Source: an uncultured Lachnospiraceae bacterium
Lineage (GTDB): Bacteria; Bacillota; Clostridia; Lachnospirales; Lachnospiraceae
Assembly: GCA_910579615.1 (NCBI GenBank)
Contig: CAJTUA010000003.1
Location: 1-64,000 of the forward strand
Length of the DNA: 64,000 nucleotides
Direction: 5' to 3'
In this document: one piece after another, positions 1 to 9,617 of the stretch
How positions within the stretch are numbered: the stretch's first letter is position 1
How the letters are laid out: each line of letters starts with the position of its first letter
Translations under genes and position numbers: made by a program
The notes under the pieces: generated by a model
Told to the model about the DNA's origin: nothing
The model's input: only the letters and a program-made list of their open reading frames with translations
The model's database searches: none

Positions 1-199
1 GCAGTGTCTCTGCTTTTTCAATATTCAGTTGTAACACATGTATTGTAATCCTACAAAGGTTATTTCGCTTAGTGTTTTTTTTACTTGCAAAAAAAGAGAG
101 AAAGGATTATACTATAAGAAACTCTATATATCCTGTTTCGTTGCTTGCAAATATGGAGTATTGTCAGGCAGTGAAGAACTTATTATGGAGGTGCAATTT

Positions 200-426
200 T
201 ATGCGGAAAAATTGCGCTATTCCGGAATGCTCTGACTTATAATTTTGGTTATGCATTTTCGTGTTTTCTGGGCAAAACTCTAACGGGTGTTATGATTGAC
301 TGGATGACATATCACTATTGCCGTGATAATTTGAGTTGGGAGCTTATTGGGACTTCTGCAAGCATGAGTATGCTACATACATTTATCCGGGGGGAGACCA
401 GCTATGAAAAGTCAAGCCTAAATTAG
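200..426 (+). pseudogene. Short decayed gene remnant, unknown family
   Basis: A good ribosome binding site (tatggaggtg, about 189) precedes an ATG at 201, but that frame stops after 13 codons. From about 215 another frame reads through to a stop near 424 and contains hydrophobic stretches such as YNFGYAFSCFLGKTLTGVMI. This pattern suggests a gene whose start has been separated from its body by a frameshift. The rest of 1-526 shows no supportable gene. I do not recognise the family; a membrane protein fragment is only a guess. It lies next to an insertion sequence, which fits a degraded site. Confidence 0.3.
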
Positions 427-439
427 CAAAAAATTTCAT

Positions 440-1970
440 TTTCGTATCGGTGGTAAAAAAGGGTAACTTTAATAAAGCTCCCTAAGGGCGCATTTTCAAG
501 GTCTACTGATATTGGTTACAGACCTCTTAATCGAGGTTAAATTCGACTTCGTCAGTGAGCATCTTCCAGATGATCCTGACGAGCTTGCCGGCACAGTGCC
601 CGAGAGCACTGTAGTGTGTCCGGTCCTCCGCCATCTTTTTGTCATAGTAAGCCTTGAAGGTGGCGTTGTTCTTTACAACATTGTGAGCTGCGTTGATGAG
701 TGCATACCTGAGCACTCTGGAGCCGCGTTTGGACATCCTGGTGCGTCTGGCACTGTAATTACCGGACTGGTAGACAGAAGGGTCTAAACCGGCAAAGGCA
801 AGCAGCTTAGTGGGGCTGGAGAAGCGGTGTATATTTCCGATTTCTCCAAGTATCATTCCGCCGTTGATGTAACCGATACCCGGAATGGTCATGATGACAG
901 AATCATGGAACTTCATGATTTCTGCCATTTGAGCCTCTACGCTATCCAACTGGCTATCCAGTAACTCGATCTGTGCAATGGAGTGGGTTATCTGAATAGA
1001 TAGTGCGCTGTCGCTGGCACCGACAGACTTCTGTGCGAGAACCCTTAATTCTTTTGCCTGCTCCTTTTTGAAGTGGCCGTGTGAAGCAGCCACAAGGAGA
1101 TGGCTCAGATGGGTCAGATGCATGGAAGCGATGCCCTGAGGTGTCGGGGCCTCTTTCAAAAGTGCATAGACAGCCTTCTGGTGCAGGCCGGACTTGAAGA
1201 AATACTGCAGTTCGGGGAAGACCTGGTCAACATAGGAAGTGAGCTGGATCTTCAGGCGCGTCCTCTGCTTGATGGTCTTCAGGCGGAAGCGGCCGAGCTG
1301 CTTAAGGTTCATCAGGTCAAGGTCATAGAAAGAGACAGACCTGTAGGAATCCTGCATCATGAGTGTTTTTGCAATGAGGAACGTGTCGACTTTGTCCGTC
1401 TTGGTCTTGCGGATGTTGTCCTTGCGCATGACCGAAGTCTTGATGGGGTTCAACACACACACGTTGTAGTTACAGGCAACAAGGTATCTGACAAGGTTGT
1501 CGCCGTAGTGTGCCGTGGATTCAAGACCGATGATGATGCTGTCGCCGGAGCAGGAAAGCTTATCAAGGCGGGACTGCAGCATTTGGAAGCCATCACCGTC
1601 ATTCGTGAATTTGAACGGCTTCATGAGTTCCTTTCCATCAGAAGATATGGCTGATGCAAAGTGGTTAAGTTTGGCAATGTCAATGCCTACGTAAATCATG
1701 AGGTTGTACCTCCCTTTCATAAAAGTCTGATACCGTGATATCCACCAACGATTATCATTGTAGACTTGATTGAAATGAGAACTCAGGAACAGACGCTCCG
1801 GTTCATCCAGCAGATAAACAATTCAGATAAAGGTAGCGGCAATACACTCCTGTTGAGTAGTCAAGCTACAGGTAAAAATCAAAAGTCCACAGTATCTGAG
1901 TTGTATTGAACCACGATACAAAATAAAAAGAAAGGGAATATGGTGTTTTTGCTTCTATAAACATCATACA
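440..1970 (-). mobile_element. IS110-family insertion sequence (approximate limits)
   Basis: The element contains the transposase and about 260 bp of non-coding DNA on its upstream side (1721-1978). IS110 elements lack terminal inverted repeats, so the limits cannot be read precisely here; I set them by the neighbouring coding signals. In this family the long non-coding end upstream of the transposase is known to encode the bridge RNA that selects donor and target DNA. The block 1730-1960 is therefore the place to expect it. Confidence 0.6.
527..1699 (-). CDS. IS110-family transposase (DEDD recombinase)
   Basis: This is the recombinase of an IS110-family insertion sequence. These enzymes use an N-terminal RuvC-like DEDD domain and a C-terminal Tnp_20 domain with a catalytic serine, and they integrate without terminal inverted repeats. 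The N-terminus reads YVGIDIAKLNHF, the typical start of the DEDD domain. Near residue 280 the motif IPGIGYINGGMILGEIG is followed by KLLAFAGLDPSVYQSG and a basic segment, the Tnp_20 signature. At 390 residues the length is normal for the family and the frame is intact. I chose the ATG at 1699; an in-frame ATG at 1720 adds seven residues, but the protein core begins MIYVGIDIAK. It may still be active. Confidence 0.9.
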   Translation of the reverse strand: MIYVGIDIAKLNHFASAISSDGKELMKPFKFTNDGDGFQMLQSRLDKLSCSGDSIIIGLESTAHYGDNLVRYLVACNYNVCVLNPIKTSVMRKDNIRKTKTDKVDTFLIAKTLMMQDSYRSVSFYDLDLMNLKQLGRFRLKTIKQRTRLKIQLTSYVDQVFPELQYFFKSGLHQKAVYALLKEAPTPQGIASMHLTHLSHLLVAASHGHFKKEQAKELRVLAQKSVGASDSALSIQITHSIAQIELLDSQLDSVEAQMAEIMKFHDSVIMTIPGIGYINGGMILGEIGNIHRFSSPTKLLAFAGLDPSVYQSGNYSARRTRMSKRGSRVLRYALINAAHNVVKNNATFKAYYDKKMAEDRTHYSALGHCAGKLVRIIWKMLTDEVEFNLD

Positions 1971-1978
1971 AGTGAATA

Positions 1979-2500
1979 ATGAAAAAAGTGTGGATAAAAA
2001 GAACGATTGTTATAATGACAATCATTGGAATTATATCTTGCATTTTGGCACTGAAACATTATCGGGCTCCGGTGCATAAATATGCAACAGAAACCTTGTG
2101 TTCATTGGATGGAAATCAGATAGAAGTAGTCATTGATGTGACTTGCTATCAATATCTTTTTCAGCCTACGGAAGTAAAAGGATTGATTGCAATTGATGGC
2201 AAAGTATATCGTAATGTTTCCATAAAAGATAATAAAACTTTTAACCAACTTCTGGAAGAAAAACAGAGAAAGGATTCGTTATTTTTGTTTGCCGCATGGC
2301 CTCATGATGGACACTGGATTACGGCAGACCAAATCCGTCTTGAGTATGTGGATTCCGTTTCTGACGCGAAAGATTTCGAGCTTATTTGCGTATCAGTTTA
2401 TCCATACAGACCGGAAGGGGGGAGCGCGGATATTTATTATGGACCCGCAGAAACGAAAGAGGAAGCAATGGAGGTTCTTGAAAAATTTACGAATCGATAA
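1979..2500 (+). CDS. Hypothetical membrane-anchored or secreted protein
   Basis: The product has 173 residues. It starts with a basic stretch (MKKVWIKRT) and a hydrophobic segment at about residues 9-25 that would act as an uncleaved anchor or signal peptide. The remainder is a soluble extracytoplasmic domain with mixed charge and no motif I recognise. No convincing ribosome binding site lies before the ATG, and the gene begins directly beyond the non-coding end of the IS110 element. Its native promoter or leader may therefore have been displaced by the insertion. It ends ahead of a large hairpin at 2594-2671. Function unknown. Confidence 0.6.
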   Translation: MKKVWIKRTIVIMTIIGIISCILALKHYRAPVHKYATETLCSLDGNQIEVVIDVTCYQYLFQPTEVKGLIAIDGKVYRNVSIKDNKTFNQLLEEKQRKDSLFLFAAWPHDGHWITADQIRLEYVDSVSDAKDFELICVSVYPYRPEGGSADIYYGPAETKEEAMEVLEKFTNR

Positions 2501-2593
2501 ATAAAAAACAAAGAAATCCTTGGCGTGAATCACCGATTGGGTTCTTGGTGAAAATGCGAAATGATTATGTTAAAATTGGTGAAATGAAAGGAT

Positions 2594-2671
2594 GTTGCAA
2601 AAGAAAAATACAGTATATCAAAAGCCTTTGTTTTTGGAAATATGATGTACTGTATTTTTTCTTTTTGCAAC
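2594..2671. terminator. Long hairpin between convergent genes
   Basis: The arms gttgcaaaagaaaaatacag (2594-2613) and the matching segment ending ctttttgcaac at 2671 form a nearly perfect stem of about 27 bp with A/T-rich flanks. It sits between the convergent genes ending at 2500 and 2689, so it probably ends transcription from both sides. Confidence 0.7.
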
Positions 2672-2688
2672 ACTCCTGTCGTGTTTGC

Positions 2689-4761
2689 TTAAAATCTCAA
2701 AACCGTAAACGACTTTGCAGGCAATATAATTTCCTCTGTAAGCGCCCCTTCCGAATCTGTCACAACAGCCGTTTCCGGCAGCAGGTGCATCGGCGTGGTG
2801 TTCCCGGATTTTTCTGCATCCGTTGTTCCTGGCATCCGCGTGTCTGCGCTGGATGTCTTTGCTGTTTTGGCTGTCACATGTGCCATATCCGCTTTCGCTG
2901 CGGTAAGCGTCTTTGCGAAGTAATGTTCCCGTGCTGCATACGCATTATCCAACTGCAGGTGAACCGGGCGCACCGTATCATTTGCATTTACAATCTTAAC
3001 AATAACCTCGTCTTCCTTTTCGGAATAGCTTACCGAATAATACAGCCCATCCTTCGCTGCCTCTTTCTCCAGACCCTGTGTATCCAATGTCACATCCCCC
3101 ATATTGCAGGAATAAAGCTGTTGGACATAATAACTTGCCGTCAGGTACGTCTGTGTTTCGTCAAACCAAATCATATCCGGCGCCCATTGCGTGTAGCCAA
3201 GCCTTGCGAAAAGCGGCGCGTAGGATGCCATCACCACCACATCCGCATTGCGCTCTAAATTCGTGAGGAATGCTGCCTCGGAAAGTGCGCCCTCTAGCGT
3301 ATTGGAATGGCGGTTCGGTGCTGGGGCGGGGTGCGCGGCGTACTCGCCGGAGAATACCTTGACCGTGCGCGGGTAATCGTCATAAAAATCAACATGCTCG
3401 TACAGCCATTCTGGCCGGACATAATAATGCTCGTCCACTGCGTATACGAAATCCGGGTTTTCCGTGTTTTTGCGGTAAAAATCCCATGCCGCCGTGTAGC
3501 GCTCGGAGGTGATGTCCGGTCCTGCGGAGCCAATCAGGCGGATGGAAGGATATGCACCGTGGATTGTTTTCTCAAACGCGGTGTAGCGCTCAAAAAAGTC
3601 CGCCCGCTCGGTCTGCCACTGCTCATTGCCAATGCCAAGGAGCGTAAGCCCGAACGGCTCTGGGTGCCCCATTTTCGCGCGCACCGCGCCCCATACGGTA
3701 TCCGTGCCGCCGTTTGCAAATTCAATCAGGTCAAGCGCATCCTGAACGAATCCTGCAAATTCCGGACTGTCCATCGCAACCTGTTCCGTGGACTGGTACT
3801 GGCAGGCAAACCCGACATTCATGACAGGCAGCGGCGCCGCACCAATCAATTCGCAGAGCAGGAAGTATTCGTAGTAGCCAAGGCCGAGCGTCTGGTTGTA
3901 GTGCGAATATTGTCCACAGAAATTATTTTCCTCATTATTCCCGTGCACTGCCCAACGGTTCCAATTATTTTTCCGGTTCCACGGCTTAGTCAGGGAATCC
4001 TTGTAGCGGTAGCGGTTGGAAAGCGTGTTCCCCTCCACGATACAGCCGCCCGGAAAACGCACAAAGCCCGGCTGCAATGCCTTTAGGGCATCAAATAAAT
4101 CTTTCCGGAAAATCCCTGCCACGGCATCCGCCGGGAACATGGAAATAAAATCAAATTCGGCTGTGCCAGGTTCTGTCAAAAGCAGCGTAAAAAGCGCCCC
4201 TGCCACATCTTCTTCTGCATGAAGGGTGATATGATATTTGCGGAAATAATTGTAGGTTTCTTCGCTGTAATCCGCGGAGGAAACCGTGGCGGAAGCATAG
4301 GATTTTCCGTCCTTGATGATTTCGGCAAGGAAGCTGCCCTGATAGGAAACACAGCGCGCGAAGAAGGTAAGCTGGTAATCCATGCCCTTTTTTAGCGCGA
4401 TTCCGCCATAAGCCTTGTTGCAAAGGCCAGTTTTCGCTTCCCTGGCTATAACGCGCAGATAGTGTGGGTTTTCCTCGGAGAGCGGACTGCCCTGCACGGT
4501 GCGCAGGGTAATGGCGGCATCTGCACCTGCGTTTGTGCCAGTATTTGCATCTGCCGGGTAAGGGCTCCAGGCATACATGCCGTCATATTCAAAATAATAG
4601 TCGTTTGCATCCCCGCCTGCCTTGACAAATTCAAAGGAGCGGTTCTCAATCATTTCCGCATATAGTCCGCCGTCCGCCGCGTAGTTGATGTCCTCGAAGA
4701 AAAGGCCAATCATGTCAGGTTGGATGGCGGCGCGGCGGGTGGCGCTGATTTTTAGTTCCAT
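2689..4761 (-). CDS. Alpha-L-arabinofuranosidase, GH51 family
   Basis: The enzyme would remove terminal L-arabinofuranose residues from arabinoxylan or arabinan fragments; no signal peptide is visible, so it should act in the cytoplasm on imported oligosaccharides. The N-terminus (IGLFFEDINYAADGGLYAE) matches the start of GH51 enzymes. GIGNEQW near residue 377 carries the acid/base glutamate and FSGEYA near residue 471 the nucleophile glutamate. The C-terminal beta domain has a low-complexity Thr/Ala/Lys-rich stretch at about residues 620-655 that looks like an insertion. Length 690 residues is a little above the usual 500-660. An aaggagg site precedes the ATG at 4761. It is a single gene without visible transporter partners. 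Confidence 0.92.
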   Translation of the reverse strand: MELKISATRRAAIQPDMIGLFFEDINYAADGGLYAEMIENRSFEFVKAGGDANDYYFEYDGMYAWSPYPADANTGTNAGADAAITLRTVQGSPLSEENPHYLRVIAREAKTGLCNKAYGGIALKKGMDYQLTFFARCVSYQGSFLAEIIKDGKSYASATVSSADYSEETYNYFRKYHITLHAEEDVAGALFTLLLTEPGTAEFDFISMFPADAVAGIFRKDLFDALKALQPGFVRFPGGCIVEGNTLSNRYRYKDSLTKPWNRKNNWNRWAVHGNNEENNFCGQYSHYNQTLGLGYYEYFLLCELIGAAPLPVMNVGFACQYQSTEQVAMDSPEFAGFVQDALDLIEFANGGTDTVWGAVRAKMGHPEPFGLTLLGIGNEQWQTERADFFERYTAFEKTIHGAYPSIRLIGSAGPDITSERYTAAWDFYRKNTENPDFVYAVDEHYYVRPEWLYEHVDFYDDYPRTVKVFSGEYAAHPAPAPNRHSNTLEGALSEAAFLTNLERNADVVVMASYAPLFARLGYTQWAPDMIWFDETQTYLTASYYVQQLYSCNMGDVTLDTQGLEKEAAKDGLYYSVSYSEKEDEVIVKIVNANDTVRPVHLQLDNAYAAREHYFAKTLTAAKADMAHVTAKTAKTSSADTRMPGTTDAEKSGNTTPMHLLPETAVVTDSEGALTEEIILPAKSFTVLRF

Positions 4762-4870
4762 AGTGTTGTTCTTGCCTCCTTGGGTTTTGTGAAATTGTGA
4801 TTAGTATAGCATATTGTTGGGAGGTTTTCCAGAATTTCTTGAAAACTTATAAAGAAAGAAGTAAAAGGCA

Positions 4871-4900
4871 TTGACAAAAAGTAAATGTCCATATTAGAAT
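4871..4900 (+). promoter_or_regulatory. Promoter of the cas operon
   Basis: TTGACA at 4871-4876 is followed after 17 bases by TTAGAAT (4894-4900), a good vegetative promoter. Transcription would start near 4907 and give a leader of about 240 bases before cas3. A weaker TTGACA at 4950 lacks a convincing -10 element. The rest of 4762-5144 holds no gene. Confidence 0.6.
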
Positions 4901-5144
4901 CTAAAAAAGAGTGGATATAAAGGGGAAATATAGGTAGGGTTACTCGGCGTTGACATGCTGCAATATACCATAAAGATATGGACTGGAATCAAGTGGGTAT
5001 GAACTGATATGTATTATTTGAAAGGTATTAATATTTTGATAAATATATTGTGAAGGGGCAATCGGCATAATAATGTTTTGTTTGTGATATCATTCTGTGC
5101 TGATAACTCCACAAAAAGAATGAGAAAGACTTGAGGATGCAGAT

Positions 5145-7763
5145 ATGGAAGATACAAAGTATTTGAAACTGATGTGGGCGAAAACGAATCCTTATAAATC
5201 CATTTTGGCACATTCTCTTGATTCAGCAGCGGTAGCAGAAGTGCTTTTGACAGGGGGGATATTTGGTTGTGTAGTGCCAGATTTGGCGGATTGGCTTTTG
5301 GGAAATCACCTAGACAACACCCAACAGGATATCCTGCATCTTCTTCTTTATTTATGTGCTCTCCACGATATTGGAAAAATAAATCCTCTATTTGTAGGGA
5401 AGCGTGACGAGAAAGGCGTTTGTACGTTATTGCGGAGTGAAAATATCGCAAAAGAATACAAATATGATGCAATAAGTTTTCGCCATGAGGAATATACAAA
5501 GAAAGTTTTGCTGAGAATATGGGAGGAAAAAAACCGTTTTGAGCGCATTCTCGCACGAAGAGAAGATAGTACGGCAGATAATCTGGCTTTGGTTTTGAGA
5601 TTGCATCATCAAGGAAAAACGGGAGAGGGAAAAGAGATTCCTGAATGCGATGCAAAAAAACTCTGGGAAATGCAACAAGATATTCTTGAAGAAATCATAT
5701 ACAATATGTTTCAACCGCCGAAAGTAATACTGAACAGCAAAACGAATAGCCATGTTTCCGCGGTATGTATGATGATTTTGGGGCTTGTTGTTATATCGGA
5801 CTGGCTGGCTTCGAGTGATGCATTTGAGAATTGCGAACTGTATGAAGAGGAGGATTGCATCTGCTATTATCATCGTGTGAGACAAAAAGCCCAAAAACTA
5901 GTGAAAAAATCGCGTTTGTCGGCAACAATGCTGCCCGAAGGAAAACGTTTCACGGATGTGTGGACAGGCATTTCAAGACAAGGGATGAGGTCATTGCAGA
6001 TGGCGGCAGAACAGATTATGTCGGCAGATGAAAAACCTCTTTTGCTGTTGATTGAAGCGCCGATGGGGGAGGGGAAGACAGAGGCAGGGGCTTATGCCGC
6101 GTTTCGCATGGGAGATTATTTCGGAAAGCGAGGATTTTATGTCGCGCTTCCGACTTCGGCAACGGCAAATCAAATGTATGGAAGGATGAGCCAACTGATA
6201 AAGAGTATGTTTCCAAAGGAACAGGTGAGGCTTCTGCATTCGACTGCATGGTTATCGGATGAAGCAACGCAAGAAGCAAAAGAAATTACTTTAGAGGACA
6301 AAGAAGATGTGCAGGAATGGACAAAACCGCTGCGCAGAGGGCTTTTGGAAGGTTATTCTGTCGGGACGATTGATCAGGTGCTGATGTCTGCCCTGCATGT
6401 GAAATATGGTGTGATTCGTTTGTTGGGAATGCAGAATAAAGTTTTGGTTTTGGATGAGGTACATGCTTATGATGCGTATATGCAGGATATTTTGCTGCGG
6501 ATGCTGGAGTGGTGCAGGGTGCTTCGCATTCCGGTGGTGATGCTTTCCGCTACATTAGCAACCGAGACGAAAAAAGGAATTATGGAAGTATATGGAGCAG
6601 ACTATAAGGGGGAACAGATATATCCAGCAATTACGGCGGTCTTTCAGGATGGGAGATATCAGGTGACACCTGTCTTGAAAGTGTCAAAGCATCAAACGAT
6701 AACAGTACATATAAAGCCGATATTGCACCAACCAAAGGCTATTTGTGATTGTGCATTGCACACAGTACAGAAAGGCGGTTGCCTGTGTGTGCTGGTAAAT
6801 ACTGTAAAACAGGCGCAGGAAATATATTGCTGTTTAAAAGAAACTGCGGGAGATAATACACAATTATATTTATTTCATGCGAGATTTTCAGAAAAGCAGA
6901 AGCGAAAATTAGAGAAACAAATGATTGCTTTGTTTGGAACTGACAAATCCAAACGTCCGCATCGAGCAATCGTTGTTACAACGCAGATAATGGAGCAATC
7001 CTTAGATGTGGACTTTGATTTTATGATAACAGGAATTGCACCAATTGACTTGCTACTGCAGCGCTTTGGAAGGCAGTTCCGCCATGAGAATACGCCGCGC
7101 CCGGCTGGCTGTGATAATGCTAAGGCAATCGTTCTTGTACCGGCGGAAGGGGAAGACTACGGTGCGAACGAATTGGTTTATCCGCCAGTGCTTCTTGATT
7201 TGAGTATACAGTATCTGAAAGAACATCCGCAGCTTTCCATTCCGGAGAAAATTCGTGAGGCGGTGGAATTTGTTTATGGAAACGAAGCAGTGCAGCATGC
7301 GGATATGGAAAAATGGATGGAGCGGATGTTTCAGGAAGAAATAAAGCGTTCGCAGGCAAAGAACTATGAATTGAGAAAACCGGAGAAGAAATACTTTAAT
7401 ACATTTGAATCTGCGGATATTTTTGATGATTCCGAAACATCTTCCTTTTTGTCTGCAAAAACCAGGCTGACAGAACCTACAAAGCGCATTGCAGTGGTTC
7501 CGCAGAAATTGTATGAGCGCGTAAAAGAAGAGGACAGGGTTTCAAAACAGTTGGCACAGGAAGTATTTTTACATTCTGTCACCATAAGGGAAGAAATTAT
7601 AAAACCTTATGAAGAGGATATGAAAAATGCGGGGGCGCTTGAAGGAAAGGGATTATTAAAATTTATGCAGATTCTTCCGGGGCAGGATGGAGCTGCATAT
7701 ATCAATAAAAATGTGATTTTTGATTTAAATGAAGAATTTGGCTTTCTCATACAGGGGAGGTGA
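5145..7763 (+). CDS. cas3: CRISPR-associated helicase/nuclease Cas3 (type I-E)
   Basis: Cas3 is the effector nuclease-helicase recruited by Cascade after target recognition; it unwinds and degrades the invading DNA. The N-terminal HD nuclease domain shows AHSLDSA near residue 24, LHDIGKI near 73 and LRLHHQGKT near 155. The helicase part has Walker A APMGEGKTEAG near 306, the DEVHAYD box near 436, SATLA near 468, TTQIMEQSLDVDFD near 612 and QRFGRQFRH near 640. The 872-residue length and HD-helicase order are normal for Cas3. It is the first gene of the operon, and its stop overlaps the region where cse1 starts. All catalytic motifs appear intact. Confidence 0.95.
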   Translation: MEDTKYLKLMWAKTNPYKSILAHSLDSAAVAEVLLTGGIFGCVVPDLADWLLGNHLDNTQQDILHLLLYLCALHDIGKINPLFVGKRDEKGVCTLLRSENIAKEYKYDAISFRHEEYTKKVLLRIWEEKNRFERILARREDSTADNLALVLRLHHQGKTGEGKEIPECDAKKLWEMQQDILEEIIYNMFQPPKVILNSKTNSHVSAVCMMILGLVVISDWLASSDAFENCELYEEEDCICYYHRVRQKAQKLVKKSRLSATMLPEGKRFTDVWTGISRQGMRSLQMAAEQIMSADEKPLLLLIEAPMGEGKTEAGAYAAFRMGDYFGKRGFYVALPTSATANQMYGRMSQLIKSMFPKEQVRLLHSTAWLSDEATQEAKEITLEDKEDVQEWTKPLRRGLLEGYSVGTIDQVLMSALHVKYGVIRLLGMQNKVLVLDEVHAYDAYMQDILLRMLEWCRVLRIPVVMLSATLATETKKGIMEVYGADYKGEQIYPAITAVFQDGRYQVTPVLKVSKHQTITVHIKPILHQPKAICDCALHTVQKGGCLCVLVNTVKQAQEIYCCLKETAGDNTQLYLFHARFSEKQKRKLEKQMIALFGTDKSKRPHRAIVVTTQIMEQSLDVDFDFMITGIAPIDLLLQRFGRQFRHENTPRPAGCDNAKAIVLVPAEGEDYGANELVYPPVLLDLSIQYLKEHPQLSIPEKIREAVEFVYGNEAVQHADMEKWMERMFQEEIKRSQAKNYELRKPEKKYFNTFESADIFDDSETSSFLSAKTRLTEPTKRIAVVPQKLYERVKEEDRVSKQLAQEVFLHSVTIREEIIKPYEEDMKNAGALEGKGLLKFMQILPGQDGAAYINKNVIFDLNEEFGFLIQGR

Positions 7764-7768
7764 ACGAG

Positions 7769-9277
7769 TTGAGCCATTTTAATGTACTGACACAGCCTTG
7801 GATTCCTGTCATTGACTTAAACGGGAAACGGAAGCTGCTTGGAATACTGGATACTTTGGAGCAGGCTCATCAGATAAAAGAGCTTGAAGATGCAAATCCA
7901 ACATATGAATATGGTGTATTTCGCTTTTTATGTACTTTCTTGATGGATGTTTATAGGCCAGAGGATTGGAAAGTTTTAGCAGATATTTATGATGAGGGCA
8001 GATTTGATATGGAAAAAGTCCAAAACTATATCAAACAATGTGAAACGGAAGGGGTTTCTTTTGATTTGTTTGATAAGGAAACACCATTTTTGCAAACGAA
8101 ATACAACGAAGAATATGATAAAAATCTGGTATCGATAGCAAGGTTAAATATTGCTATGCCAAGGGGGAATAATCATATCCACTTCGAACATCGCCAGGAA
8201 ACAGAACAGAGCCTGACATATGCGGAGGCGGCGAGAGGTTTATGCGCGTTGAATTTATTTTGTACCTCGGAAGCGCAAGGTTATTCGTCCACGGTAAACA
8301 GTGTACCGCCGCTTTATTTTGTATTTCAGGCCTCCAATTTATTTGGCAGTTTAGTATATTCGATGTTGACAAGAGAAGAAGGAAAAGAAGTGAATTATGA
8401 TACGCCCCCTGTAGTTTGGCGAAACAATGAAGAAGTAGTACCAAAACAGAAGGAGACTTCCACCTCTGTCCTATATGGAATGCTGTATCCTTGCAGAAGA
8501 GTATTATTGCGGTCGGAGATGGGCGGTATCGTGAAAAGAATGTATTTCTGCCAAGGGAAAAATTATGTGGGATATGATAGCTGGCAAGACCCACATGTTT
8601 CTTATTGCATTACAGATAAAGGAAAAAGTTCGCTAAAACCGGAAATAGAGAAAGAACCATGGAGAAATATTGCGACAATTCTCGGAAAGGGTCCTACTTC
8701 ACCTGTGTTTGTTAACCGGATTATAGAACATAAATTGGCGGATGAGGTGGCAGTAAAAGTGTATGGGGTTGCTACACATAAGAAGCGTGTAGCGCAATAT
8801 TTGGATATGCAAAAAGGGCATTTAAGAATGCCACGGCTCATTGCAGAAAATGAGACGAAGAGAAATCGGATAGAGGACATTATCGTAGCGGCAGAGAGGA
8901 TGAGTCAGGAATTGGGAAAATGCTTGAATGACTGTTTTCAAGAGAAGAAAAAAGAGGAGAAGAAAAAGGATAAGAACAAAAAGAAAATGCATAATAGTAT
9001 TTTTGCTGTACAGGCGGAGTTTTTACAGCAGTGCAGAGATACAGTTTTGCAGGATTTATTTGATGAGATGGCTGCGGTTCCGGAGAATAAGGCTTCGGAG
9101 TGCACGGACAAATATTTGGATAAATTCGGGAAAAAATGTATGGCGTGCTTTGACCAAGCAGCAGACACGTTATTTTTAACTGGGCGGGAATTGTTGACAC
9201 GGCAGAAAATGCGAAAAAAATTATTTAATGCTCTTTGGCTGGTTGGCAGGGATTTAGAAAGAGACACTAAAGGATAA
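7769..9277 (+). CDS. casA: Cascade large subunit Cse1/CasA (Cas8e)
   Basis: This is the large subunit of the type I-E Cascade complex; it recognises the PAM and recruits Cas3. The start reads SHFNVLTQPWIPVIDLNGK, typical of Cse1, and the length (502 residues) matches the family. I chose TTG at 7769 because aggggagg (7752-7760) is correctly spaced for it; a GTG at 7760 overlapping the cas3 stop is the alternative but would sit inside that site. An unusual lysine/glutamate-rich stretch at about residues 393-408 (QEKKKEEKKKDKNKKK) lies before the C-terminal four-helix region. The gene follows cas3 without a gap. Confidence 0.92.
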   Translation: MSHFNVLTQPWIPVIDLNGKRKLLGILDTLEQAHQIKELEDANPTYEYGVFRFLCTFLMDVYRPEDWKVLADIYDEGRFDMEKVQNYIKQCETEGVSFDLFDKETPFLQTKYNEEYDKNLVSIARLNIAMPRGNNHIHFEHRQETEQSLTYAEAARGLCALNLFCTSEAQGYSSTVNSVPPLYFVFQASNLFGSLVYSMLTREEGKEVNYDTPPVVWRNNEEVVPKQKETSTSVLYGMLYPCRRVLLRSEMGGIVKRMYFCQGKNYVGYDSWQDPHVSYCITDKGKSSLKPEIEKEPWRNIATILGKGPTSPVFVNRIIEHKLADEVAVKVYGVATHKKRVAQYLDMQKGHLRMPRLIAENETKRNRIEDIIVAAERMSQELGKCLNDCFQEKKKEEKKKDKNKKKMHNSIFAVQAEFLQQCRDTVLQDLFDEMAAVPENKASECTDKYLDKFGKKCMACFDQAADTLFLTGRELLTRQKMRKKLFNALWLVGRDLERDTKG

Positions 9278-9344
9278 GAAATTTGTTTTATGAAGTTGAA
9301 CAGTAGGATTGTATTTATTGCAATGAAAAAGGAGGTTTAATATT

Positions 9345-9617
9345 ATGATGTATCCATATATGACGCTGAATGATGGAACGGAGATTGTACACTCGGAAAT
9401 GAAGTCAGATGGAAAAGTTAAAGTTTATATAGAAACGCCGGATGAGAAGGTATGTTTCCGCCACGCAACCTGTTGGCTGCCAGAATATAAATGGGAAGAT
9501 ATCTATGCCTATTCGGATGAGGATATTACACGTTTTCAGGAAATCATCGAATCGGTGGCACATTTGATTATGGAATTTTCTCAGGAGGGAGGATTTGATA
9601 ATGCCTCAAATCTTTAG
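9345..9617 (+). CDS. Small uncharacterised protein, first gene of a pair inserted in the cas operon
   Basis: The product has 90 residues and an excellent ribosome binding site (aaggagg, 9331-9337). It contains an N-terminal beta-rich part (MTLNDGTEIVHSEMKSDGKV) and a C-terminal predicted helix. I do not recognise a named domain. It overlaps the next gene by 17 bases and therefore is almost certainly translated together with it. The following gene belongs to the DUF4160 family, whose members are often found in two-gene cassettes with a small partner of the DUF2442 type. That makes this protein a candidate partner, possibly an antitoxin. This is inference from arrangement only. Confidence 0.7.
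   Translation: MMYPYMTLNDGTEIVHSEMKSDGKVKVYIETPDEKVCFRHATCWLPEYKWEDIYAYSDEDITRFQEIIESVAHLIMEFSQEGGFDNASNL

Noticed and set aside
1100..1654. 184-codon open frame on the plus strand inside the IS110 transposase gene
   Set aside because: It lies antisense to the clearly recognisable transposase, has no ribosome binding site and shows no known motif.
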